DNA from: Klebsormidium nitens
Lineage: Eukaryota; Streptophyta; Klebsormidiophyceae; Klebsormidiales; Klebsormidiaceae
Length of the DNA stretch: 26,700 bases
Reading direction: 5' to 3'
Assembly (NCBI GenBank): GCA_000708835.1
Contig: DF237827.1
Location: 1-26,700, forward strand
Below, piece after piece: positions 1-10,100 of this stretch. The notes under the pieces were generated by a model, which was given only the letters and a program-made list of their open reading frames with translations, was not told the DNA's origin and searched no databases. The translations under genes and the position numbers were made by a program. Within the stretch, counting starts at the first letter, position 1. Each line of letters opens with the position of its first letter.

Positions 1-394
1 CCCGGCCGGTAACCTCGGCGGTCTACCACTAACCACACACTAGTGGACTAACCCTAGACTCTACCCGCGGCGCGCGCGCCAGGCTCGCAAGCCGGCCGCG
101 GCTCGCCCTATCGCCGCCACGTGGCACGTCTGCGCCACGTGTCGCTATCTGGACACTACCCGGCACGGACTGCCCTCGGCATGGCACTCTCCAGTAAGTG
201 GCTGCCCCCTTATCCAAAAAGGTTAGGGCCATGCCCACTCGCCGGTGAGGGTCACATGACCCAGAGTCGAGCCACTTCGTAACAGTGGCAAGCCAGTCCT
301 TAACATGGTATCTCTTATCCTCCCCTGTGATTTTAAATATTAACGGCCTGACGGCCGGACCTTCAAGTAACAATAAAAGCGGGACTGGTCTCAT
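1..394 (-). pseudogene. gag-like fragment of an LTR retrotransposon (partial)
   Basis: On the minus strand about 50 residues (roughly 240-345) read as a typical Retrotrans_gag N-terminal pattern. There is an F-K-I-T-G-E-D entry, then a V-K-D-W-L-A helix, T-K-W-L, and an A-L-T-F-L-D-K-G-A-A-T-Y-W-R segment, which corresponds to the family's L-x-G-x-A-x-x-W signature. Downstream of the tryptophan the frame turns into low-complexity Arg/Ala/Gly sequence, and no protease or polymerase follows before the window edge. I see no zinc knuckle and no clear start codon. It is best read as a decayed or truncated gag, possibly of Ty3/Gypsy type, into which the large transposon on its right may have inserted. 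The assignment rests on pattern only. Confidence 0.45.
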
Positions 395-688
395 TCTTGG
401 ATATCTTATAAGATCGCTTTCGTCCTTAAAACTTAGCTTTACCCATTTCAGAGCGGCGGCGACATGAAAGACAGGCCGCTTGAGAATTCAGTACGTTTCG
501 TACTTAATGGTATACCTTTTCAGTACGGATTCGCCCTACTTGGCCGGGTCAAGGTTTATAGTGTATTCACCTGTTATTAATTCACAGGAAGATTTGCTCT
601 TTACAGCAGTTGGCCGGGCCACTGCTGTAAAGAGCCGGGGTACCTGGTCGGCTTATACCCCGGCTAAAATTCCCGGCTCAGCTGTGAG
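395..688. other. Non-coding flank left of the large transposon
   Basis: No convincing reading frame. It contains the hairpin at 596-635 and, just outside the transposon end (about 674-691), a short palindrome built on CGGCTCA/TGAGCCG. It may be the 5' untranslated or LTR region of the gag fragment to its left, but no LTR boundaries were found. Confidence 0.4.
596..635. repeat. Perfect 15-bp hairpin
   Basis: Arms 596-610 (GCTCTTTACAGCAGT) and 621-635 are exact reverse complements around a 10-nt loop, TGGCCGGGCC. It lies about 60 bp outside the left end of the transposon. There is no T-run, so it does not look like a terminator. It could be the relic of a small inverted-repeat element or a cruciform-forming site. 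Confidence 0.7.
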
Positions 689-693
689 CCGAC
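689..693. repeat. Candidate 5-bp target site duplication, left copy (CCGAC)
   Basis: CCGAC directly abuts the left terminal inverted repeat, and the same five bases follow the right repeat at 12555-12559. With only five bases chance is possible, but both copies sit exactly where the inverted-repeat identity stops. Confidence 0.6.
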
Positions 694-770
694 CCAACCC
701 AGACTCACGGTCTACTTTGAGAAAACCTCTCAAAACAACAAGGCATTGATATCGATCGAAAGCTTCGTAA
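694..770 (+). repeat. Left terminal inverted repeat of the KDZ transposon
   Basis: It begins CCAACCCAGACTCACGG and matches the reverse complement of 12478-12554 with one mismatch (position 746, T against G). Inward of 770 similarity drops to about half of positions over the next 70 bases, yet still aligns without gaps, so the repeat was once longer (to about 840). Confidence 0.92.
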
Positions 771-1056
771 ATCGTTCTTGGAATTTGAGGTTTTCTATCG
801 TATTCCGTGCGGCAAATTTGGGATTTTCATCCAAACTTCGCGGCCTTACTATGGTAAAAACCTTCAAAATATGTGATGAATGAAACACCCAAAATAGTTT
901 GAAATCTGAGCACGAAGCAGGAGTCGGGGCAGATCTGAGGCTCAGTAGCCACCAAGGCGGGCGGCTGCTTCCTTTCAAGCTGAAGAGGTGGAAAATACTG
1001 CCACACAGGAAGCATTGTTTATGAACAGCATGTAAGGTCAGAGCTGCTATGCTGTG

Positions 1057-4000
1057 ATGGCTCTACTGGCTGCGTTAAAGTGCCCTTTAAAGGATTCTGG
1101 AAAGAGAGCTGTGGAGACCGCTGTCAAGAAGGTGGTCAAGGATTACAAGGTATTCTGCAAGGAGTACTATCAAGTTTCTCCAGCTGCAGAGAGCTGGAAA
1201 CAAGAGGGCTTCTTTAGCCTGAGCTTGTGTTTCACATCCCGTGTGAACGTTGGATACTTGATAATTTCAGTTTACCAGGGAATATGCAGTGAAACCAGTA
1301 CAATGGCAACGTCCGCTTTTGCTTCAGCGATAAAGCATGAGACATGGGCCAGCATTGCTTATGCACTTCTGGTAGGAGGTTTGGGGATGGCAGCTGAGAA
1401 AATTGAGAAGGGGACCTTCAAACTGGTGGGGAAGGAGCTGCGAAAGGTGTTGATGTCAGGCAAAGGGCACCTTCAGGCGTTCCTGCTGTCCTTACTTCAG
1501 AAGGAGGAGGACTTGCCTGCCAAGGTCAGTGCACAGTTGATGCATAAATGTCATGGCTCCCTTCTATTCTCTTACTTGTGCGTCGCATTAAATGTCATGG
1601 CTCCCTACTACTCTCTTACTTGTGCGTCATGATGTACACCTGCAATCTGGTACTATATGCAGCTTGCTCTGGTGCCCTTCTATCTGTCTTACCCTGCGTC
1701 AAAAGACAGATAGCTTTTTTGAAAAGCATGAAGTACTGGTTGATTGTGTGGAAAAGTAGGATTCTTGTGCCTCTGCAAGGCACCTTGCTTGGATACCTCT
1801 TGGTCTGGCGTCGCCTGCAAGTGCAAGGGCTCAAGCCCTTCGACTGGTTGCAGGAAATAGGGCCACGCAAGGGGTAGAAGCGGGATGCAGCAACAGAGGT
1901 AGATTGTGGGGATGCGGGTCCAGAAGGTCCTAAGAAGAAGGCCAGGTCAAAGGTGGGTTTCTGGCATGGCACCTGGATCTTCCATGAAGCGAAGTGGTCA
2001 AAGTTAGACAAGTATTGGAGTCCTTGGGGCACCCTAAAGCAACCTCTTATTCTTCGTACAGAACGTCCTTTCAATGTGAAACCATCACAACCTTGTAATC
2101 TGATGGTTGCGCATTACCAGCCTTCATTTACTCAATGAAGAATATTGCAGCTACAATTGCAGATCAGAAGCTTCCAGTCAGCGTCACTTGAGGCGTCTGC
2201 TTGCAGAAACGTTTTCATACATGCTTCCCCATTCCCTGTGCAGGAGCGTGCGAAGGGAAAGGTCCCCAGCAGCGTCGAAGAAATGCACGAACCGAAGGCT
2301 CCTGAAACTGCAGGTGAGAGGGTCCAGTGTAACAAAAAAAATTGGCTGTTACATATGCTACCGCTTCATACTGTAGGTTAGAAGGGGCAGTTCTCATTTC
2401 TTGCAACTTGTTGATATCTGTCCTTCATAACTCTGGTTTGTCGGATCATACGATCAACAGTACTGCCCACACATTCCACAAAAAGAGTGATAGGTGTCCT
2501 GCCTATGTTGCTGCATCGGTGACCTTAGGGAACCAGATATAAACAACCAAGCCTGGACGTTTCGGGTCATGAGGGTTCAGGGCTTCGATTGTTCAGGATC
2601 AGACTTTCCTGGCACAAGTCATCGACCAACCACGTTCCTAGAGTCTCATATATCTAAGACTTTTGCAAGACTGGAATTACGGTTTTGGACGTGTGAAGTG
2701 CCGCCCTTGCATTCCTCACAGAGCCTACTTCTTTACTTTCACCTGAGCTCCTAAGCGGACATGGCATCGATGGATGCAGGACCTGGGGACCAACAGGCGG
2801 AGACCAGGTCTGCTGTGCGAAAGCCGGGCCCTTCACTTGAGACTGACGACGAGGAAATTGACGCAGAGGCAGGTAAGTTTCACTTCAGGGACAGTGCTGA
2901 TCTGGTTGATAGGTAGCCATGAAGCACTTGGAGGGGCCATCTTTCCGTAAAATCCCCATTTTATGAAGTGCTAGTTAGCAGAAGAGCTGACGCTGCAAGC
3001 CCACTGCGGAATGAGCGCTCATAATACTGGATTTGATGGAATAGGGAGCTGACGAAGCAGTCTACCAGCTCCATGAACTGCACCATTTGAATGATTCGAC
3101 CAGACTTGGGAAGTGCATCGTGCAATAGAAGCCCGTCCAAATAGTTGGAATGCTGTAATCGACGATCTGATGGTTTATTGTTACTGTTCGCAGATCCCCG
3201 AAAAGCACAGAGCAGCTCACCAACGCCAACGCCCTCAAAACGCAACGCTTCGAGTGAGTTCGATCTGCTGAAAGTTCCTTCTTCGTTTCACAACAGCTTT
3301 CTACTGCCTCAGCGTCAACGAATCTTTTACGAGCGGAAGTTTCTTGCCAAGAAATCCGCTTTCGCCCACCTCATCTAGCATGCATGCGACTAACTTCTTT
3401 GTGAGCGGGCTCACTGATTAGCTGAGCCATCATTTCAGGATCTGCGATGTGCTTCACAAGTTTCCTAAACCAGATTGATGTGGTGCCGCCACCTTTTGAT
3501 GTGTCGCTATGTCGAACCTGTTTGTGTTTCCTCCTAAGTCTGGGAAATTTCTTTCGGGCCCCATCGTCCCTGTAAGCCAGAGAACGACGTTTTGTGTGCT
3601 CTTGATCAACATCGGGTTCAATTTGTCCTCATTAATCGCTTCACGTCACCCAAAACGGAAAGAAAGCGGAAATTAGGCGCACGCGTTCAGAAATTTTCAA
3701 CCGCTACACAAATTTACACCGTAACAAAGTTGTACAGGTCCGCTATGAAGCCTTTAAATTGTCTGAAACCTGACATAAGGATCTTGGTTATTTGCTCGTA
3801 GGAACAACATTGTCGTGCCAACGGGTGTAGTACCGATTCTCCACAACTGTTACGAGGGTGTAATCTAGCCCCCATATCATCGAGATGGGGTCTTTCGGAT
3901 GCTACAGGAAAGACCCAGCTCTCTTTTTGACAGATTTGAAGCAGGTTTACTATACTCCCAGTTGACATCTCTTCTTATCTTCGTTTGTAGCCGCGGCAGG

Positions 4001-5859
4001 GGAGAACGTTGCGGCAAACGTTGAGGCCGGACCACAGACGGTGTCCGGCAGGGCCACAGAGAAGCCTCCGACGGGTCCAGTCCCGACCGTGCGGCTTCCA
4101 AACAGTCCGCCGGTACAATCGCGAGCACGGCAAGCCTCGGCCGCAGTAGGTGAGCGCTGGTCCCAAGCTTCGGGAGCGGGTGACAGCCAGTTTGACGAAA
4201 ACAGCCTTCATGTGCATGCGAGGACTAAGCCGAGCACTCACCTCAGTCGGTGGCCTGTTGTTTCCTGCTTTGTCTAGTAAAAGCTCATATCTTGTGTGAC
4301 TCCCTTCAACCTCGGTTGGCCCGGAGGTTCCGTCGCAACCGTTCTCAAGCGGGCTTTCTCCTTGGTACTCTGTCTCGCGACGACACTCCATTGCTCATGC
4401 CATGATGGCACTGAGAGTCTCAGGAATTGTAACCCTTGCAGACGGCGCCGGCACTGCGTCCCCCTCAAGGGATACTACATCACCGGCCAGGAAAGAGGGC
4501 ACCCCCCAGCGATCCCGAGAACGGCCACCCCTCAGTCCTGGTGTTGGAGTCGAGAGGCGGATGTCGCCCCGGTCGAAGGGGCCTGCTCAGCAGCCGGCCT
4601 CCCCAACCCCCAGCAGGTCGTCATCCAAGAGGACGCCACTGAAGAAAGGCGATGGAAAGACTGGTAAGTTCACTGCTTGATGCGCCTTTTTGAAGACGCG
4701 AGTCGAAGTTCAAGCGGAGCTGCGCTGTCGTTTGATTCGGTCTTACAATTTTGCTCAGACCGCCGCCAACGATTGGTAAGCAGCGCTATACTTTAGGACG
4801 TTCGTCCGGTTTGTGAGTCTTGTTAGACGTACTTTTTGCTTGATTAAACGAACTTGTCTGCTCCAGTGCAAGCTTCTGGTCGGAGCATCGTCCGAAACCT
4901 TGGACCGATAGCGCTCACTGCCCAAAGCCTAAGCGAACGCTTTGAAACGTTGCGAATCTACATGCTCTCGTTGCTGACCCGCCAATTTTCGAGGGCCGCT
5001 TACGACGGTGAAAGGGCAGGTCACAATATCAAGATTCATGAACTTCTGTCTTTCACTCTAGGACCCAAGGAGCGAGGCGGTTTCAATCGGAAGGAGGCGT
5101 TGTCGAAGATGTCCCCCACCTCTCGGAAGCAGATCATGAAGAAGCAATGTGAAGATTGTGACACGTGGAACGGGATTAGGGCGAAGAAGTGTTCAAACGA
5201 GGAATGCGGGGTAGAACTAGGAAACAAGGCCGCAGAAAAGAGGGCGGCCGCTCTTCAGAAAAAGCTAGCAACGAGGGTAAGTCATAAGAAGGCGTGGGAT
5301 CAGCTCACGTTAGCCGCTCAGGTGCTGGAAAACTCAAAACCGACAGGAGCTCGGATTTCAGTCTTGGTCATGAAAAAAGGTGAAACGGTCAACTCGGTAC
5401 AAACCTTCGGGTTGGGAGGAGGCCAGCGCTTTGTTAGCAGTAAGAGGGTACAGGATGCGTTTCATAACCTCCATGCGAGAAGAGATTTCGGAGGAAGCAA
5501 AGGCCCGGAGAGCAGCCGAAAAGCCTGCCCGAGATGCTGCCAAAAATCCCACCCCGGTACAACAGACTTCTGACGAACGTGCGCAAGCACGTAACGCGGC
5601 AAGGGGCCCAGCAACCAACGCAAGTGCTGAGCCGGTCGGGAACGGGGTGTCTCACTCAGGGCAGACACTCGAGTCCGTTGTCTACAGTCTGGATCAAATA
5701 TCTGATGCAAACAAGAAGGAGATGATGTCTTGTCTAGAGAAGGAGGAGTTCGATTTGCAGACCGCAAAGGAAACGACAGCAACCGAGTTTAAAGTGGAGT
5801 TCCCCGACATTCCGTTTGCTCGTTGGAAGGCTCTTGAAGCACGGTTGAGTAAATTATGA
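1057..5859 (+). CDS. Accessory transposon protein with zinc ribbon (multi-exon, inferred)
   Basis: Function not recognised. The exon model is 1057-1149, 1279-1524, 1899-1952, 2244-2313, 2756-2872, 3991-4149, 4442-4663, 4867-5379 and 5441-5859, giving about 630 residues. Every junction is GT-AG and the reading phase carries through all of them (phase 0 for the first three introns, phase 1 for the rest). The donors at 2314, 2873, 4150 and 4664 are near-consensus (GTGAG or GTAAG). The N terminus is helical and Lys/Ala-rich. A PKKKARSK stretch looks like a nuclear signal. The middle is Pro/Ser/Arg-rich with SPRSK- and TPLKK-like motifs. A zinc ribbon C-x2-C-x10-C-x4-C lies at 5148-5206, followed by a Lys/Ala-rich helix and an acidic C terminus. 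Weak points: 1150-1278 and 1525 onward also stay open, and the last frame change (5380-5440) could be a frameshift instead of a 61-nt intron. The gene converges on the transposase gene, so a DNA-binding or regulatory role in transposition is inferred. Confidence 0.6.
1542..1629. repeat. 44-bp tandem duplication (2 copies)
   Basis: The unit holds AAATGTCATGGCTCCCT and a CTCTTACTTGTGCGTC block and repeats at 1542-1585 and 1586-1629 with few differences. It lies just downstream of the predicted donor at 1525, inside an intron of the accessory gene, so it probably does not affect the protein. Confidence 0.75.
2873..3990 (+). other. Long intron of the accessory gene (1.1 kb)
   Basis: It is bounded by a consensus donor (AG|GTAAGT) and an acceptor ending TCGTTTGTAG, and is several times longer than most other introns of the gene. 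No convincing exon, repeat end or other gene was seen in it. An unrecognised small exon or a decayed insertion remains possible. Confidence 0.5.
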
Positions 5860-7109
5860 GGACGGACTTGGGATGGTTGTACTCTTCTTGTAGTGTGTTT
5901 CTCCATCCTGTCTAAGTTGTTCATAAAGCGTTGCAATTGAAAGAAATCAAGAGTTGCAGAGAAGCTTCAAGATCGGACCCATAGCAGCATATGTGCAATT
6001 GTTGCAATGAACCAATCAGCAGTGACCGATATGATATGATATCATATCATATCATATATCTTCACTTTGAATGTCATTACATAGCAACAGTGACGTTCGG
6101 CTTAAAGAGAGGTCTTCTCTGGATATTGTGAAATGAAGTTAATCTCGTTGAACTAACTCGGAACCGTTTTAGTTTTGAACGATGTTCATCATATCATGAA
6201 CGATGCACCAATGATGGCTTCCGCTGCGTCACATCTGAGTCCAATATTTCGGCGCGCTGCAAACGGGCATTTGGATATTGACAATTGGCTTGATATGGGT
6301 TCATGACATAAGCCGGCAAGACATTGCGTTCTTGGTAGCCACTCGGGTCGCTACAACAATTAGTGTCGGACTGGGTGAATGATGACGGTCAAACTGTTTG
6401 GCATTCAGAACCGTGAAATACATACGGCTAGGGGTATATTGCGCAATCGCTTGCACATAAATGTTTTATCATGCAACAACGTAACCAGCTTGATAACCGT
6501 CAATAAAATATATGGTTGACATACTATACTGGGCCCGGCCAATTGCCAGCATGCTTGACGGGGGCTTGACGTAACATGTACGGTATGTGCATGACTTGCA
6601 ATTTTCAAGGTCGGAAGCTACCACTACTGTGATGCTGTAGATATAACAAAATGCTTGGTTGGCGCGACCCGGCACGCGCAAGCATGCGCATGAAAGAAGT
6701 ACGTTTTGACGTACCAACTCGTTCATTCATTTGCAGATGCACCGGGGCCGGCCAACACGCTGCCTAGTATGTATACATGCCATGTGGCACTGCATGGATA
6801 TTGGCTTAATGACATCTGACTAGACACAGATGACTCAAGGTGGTACGGTACAGGCTTGCCGGTGCGCCGCGCGGGGGGCCCATATTTGCAACGATGTGAA
6901 TATAAGCGAACGGTCTGATGATGAAGACGGTTGCAACTAACCTACCATTTCAAGTTTTACAAGGATGTCAGAAACCGACGAATAGTACTGTCGAAGAAAA
7001 AATGTTCAAAACGGTGCAATGATGCATGGCCGGCGACTTCGCAACTTGAAGTGACTTCTTGTTGATCGCTGTTTCGCCAATAGGCAATGAGAATAACGAC
7101 TTGTTCAAT
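5860..7109. other. Spacer between the two convergent transposon genes
   Basis: No supported reading frame on either strand. It must hold the 3' ends of both transcripts, but I find no canonical AATAAA close to either stop codon. Its only clear structure is the palindrome at 6028-6053. Confidence 0.55.
6028..6053. repeat. Perfect 26-bp palindrome of GATAT/ATATC units
   Basis: GATATGATATGAT at 6028-6040 is followed immediately by its exact reverse complement at 6041-6053, with no spacer, then by a further ATATATC. It is a microsatellite-like cruciform sequence in the middle of the transposon, between the ends of the convergent genes. Confidence 0.85.
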
Positions 7110-10100
7110 TTAATACTCTTCATCATCGGCTTCAACAAAAGGATCCGGCTGCCCTAAAAAAGAGTCTGTCCTGCTTTTCGGCCATGGCAACCCTTGTCCC
7201 CCTGCACCTTGTTGGAAATGTAAACGACCTTTCCTAAGTTGTCTTTCGGCCTCGATGTGTGCTTTCCACAACCGAGCGATAGTACCCTCGATCAAGTCTC
7301 TTTCGCTTGCTATATCGAAGTCGACAACGGAGTATCTACCTGTCACCTCTGGTGCACTAGCATCTTCAGGTTGTTGTGGCCTAGTCTCAGGTGCTTCGGA
7401 CAGTTGCTCGTTCCATGACTTAATCCTCGCCTCTAGTTCGCTCTTGCAGGCCGTGTAAAACGATAAATAACTCCGTTGCTCTCGTAATAGTAAATCGCTT
7501 TCCTCCCTCAGCCTTCTCACCTTGTTGAAGGCCTCGACCAACTCGTACTTCTGCTTAAACCGAAAAGTTCTGTGCACTCCCGAGCTTACTTCTAGCTGAA
7601 CGTCGAGACACCGATCAAACTGCCACGGGAGCTCGCTACCGGACAACAGGTCTTCTAGAACAGCCGGCTGCCGTTGAGAAGGACCTTCGACCTGGACTTT
7701 TGGTAGGATGGTATTGTACCGTTCGACAACCTTTCCTAGCTGTTTTTTTACTACCGCTTCTTTCTTCCTGAGGGCTGATCGCATGGTCGAGGAGTCAGCT
7801 TCACTAGTCACTCGCAAACGGAGCTTCTCTAAACTATGCAGCATGCCCTCCATCTCTTCTTGTAACGCGTGCACAGTTTCCTCGGCTAGCGTAGCACGGC
7901 TGCGAGCTTCAAGTATCATCAACTCTTCTACTCCTACCGGTTGCCCCCGCAGCTCGGGAAACAAATGTTTCTCTAGTTCTCTAACATTCCGAGCTTTTGC
8001 ATCTCGGCCCTTCAACATTTCCTCGGTTGCGCAACTAAGATTCTGCAGGGTTTCCGAACATAAGGCACTATCTTTGAAAGCCTCAGAGTTCACGAACGGG
8101 GAGATGCTGTCAGCGCTTTCCACCTCGCGCTTGAGCACAAAGTACTGGACGGCGAGGGAGCCCTTGGTTCTTCGGGAGTCGCGAAGTTGCGCCTCTGCAA
8201 CCTCGCGAATCTCGTTCTTCCACCCCTCGAGCTTTTCCGTTGGTACCGCCCCAGCACTCGTGCCAAAAATGTCCCGGCACGCGGTCTCGAAGGCGACCAC
8301 GGCGGACTCGATCCTCTTCTGACATTCCAGGAACCTGCATACGACATGATCTCACCATTATGAAACGTACGTGACACTATGCTGATCAGCCATCTGCATA
8401 TGTTGTGACTTGGCCACTCAGTATTTCAAAGTACAATCACCATGTGCCCATTCCTTCTCGAGTAAGGTGTTCGGAAAAGGACAGAACTTTCAGTTCTCAG
8501 TTTCTCCCGACGATCAACGTCTGGTGAGGCTTTCGAGTTATTCACACCACAAGCTTAACCAACGATACTTCCAACGCCTGGTTTTTGCAACGATTTCACT
8601 TCTCTAGATCAGGAACAGACAACTTCTTCACCTACAACGAGGGCACCCGGACGACATGCAAATTTTGTAGCTAGTCGCGCAAAAAACGCCTAGGATGAAC
8701 TTCCAACGACCGTTCTAGCTTTCTAAACCAAATCCGATGATTATCCGTTCTCGACCTTTCTTGAATGCACACTCGCTCTTCCTGATAAGGCATTTGACGA
8801 CAGTCACCTGTTCACTAGGGACCGAGCAAGGTCACGGGCCTTCGCCTCGTTCCAGTGAAGCACCGCTTCAGTGATGGCGTCCACCCTCCCTGCGTGTAAA
8901 GGAGGATACACAATTCGCAGCTGCACCTTTAAGATGACGCCGTTAAGAGCGATCAAAGCTTGATGCACGAAAGGAATCAGATTCGCGGCAACAACTACCG
9001 CCGCAGCACCCGCATCTCAGCTTGGAAGAACGTGCATCAGCAAAAAGTTCATTTCATATTTAGTGGGCCCAAGCGGCAATCTCGGGTGATGATAAAGGCT
9101 GCCTACCAGACAAAGCGTGCATCGCTCCAACCAGAAATTTTGAGAACGACAACAGCTTTCGATCAGAAATCTTCGCCTTACTTGCGGGACCCATAACTTT
9201 CGTGATTACTCCGAGTCGAGAAAGGTAGGAGAACAGCAGCTCCATGTCTTCTCCCGCACCCGCAGCTGCACCTTCCTGCCAATGTCCTCCAAACAGCACC
9301 TGCGGAAGCAAAAAATGTACGCACACGTGTGACTGCAAATAGTTAAGCAACCCCTACAAAACAGCGGAGCATACGAAAGTGGCAGGACAAGCGTCGAAGT
9401 ACACGTGAACAACAGTGTGAACGGCGGGTGCAAGCACGGAAGAAAGAATTGACAGTACCAATAGCATTCGAAGTGGGACCCCTTGAACAATCGCCCACTG
9501 AGAAGCAGTGCGGAATGGGCTAAAGTAAATAGCAGAGAAGTCTAACCTGGCCCGGAAAGAGGTTATTTGCCGCCCACGCTGTGTGAGTTGCCTGCATGTT
9601 ACATCCCCGACACAAGACCAGACGAGGACCAGACGACTCACAACCACTCTTCTAGTCAGTAGAAACTACTGAGCATTTGCGTTTTTCTTTTGTTTCGTGG
9701 TGATCCGAGTAACGCAACTGACGGGGAGATACATACCTAGGGAAAAGCGAAGCTGGGATCAATACGAAAGATGATTGTCCAGAACAACCCTTCCGCAGAC
9801 CTTCTGTACTCTGTATAACAGCGACCTTCGCTTTGACAGACCTTCTGTACTCTGTATACCAGCAACCTTCGCTTCGACAGACCCATCACTACAATCGTCA
9901 GACTACACTCAAGCTGAAGTATGGCAACATGATTAACACAGAGCAATTGGAAAACTTTCCTCCAGACTTTTGAAGAGTTTGCACATAACTCATCTGGCAC
10001 TGCCAAGAGTGGAGTTTGCCATGCATGAGGTTCAGCGCGGGCTTGAGACCGCCTCCGGAGCCATGATTCATGGCCTCTAGCGTCTTCTCCCGCCACACCC

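Noticed and set aside
730-978. Minus-strand frame and its plus-strand counterpart at 12303-12518 that look like related proteins
   Set aside because: The similarity comes from the terminal inverted repeat being translated from both ends, not from genes.
4759-4775. 17-nt candidate micro-exon with good splice signals
   Set aside because: Including it shifts the next exon into a frame that stops quickly; skipping it keeps phase 1.
5277-5282. Consensus donor GTAAGT within the zinc-ribbon exon
   Set aside because: No pyrimidine-rich acceptor downstream restores the frame in the right phase, and the sequence after it still looks coding, so I treated it as exon.
7708-8322. 204-codon plus-strand open frame inside the last transposase exon
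   Set aside because: It is antisense to a motif- and phase-supported exon, Ser-rich from complementary codons, and carries no domain.
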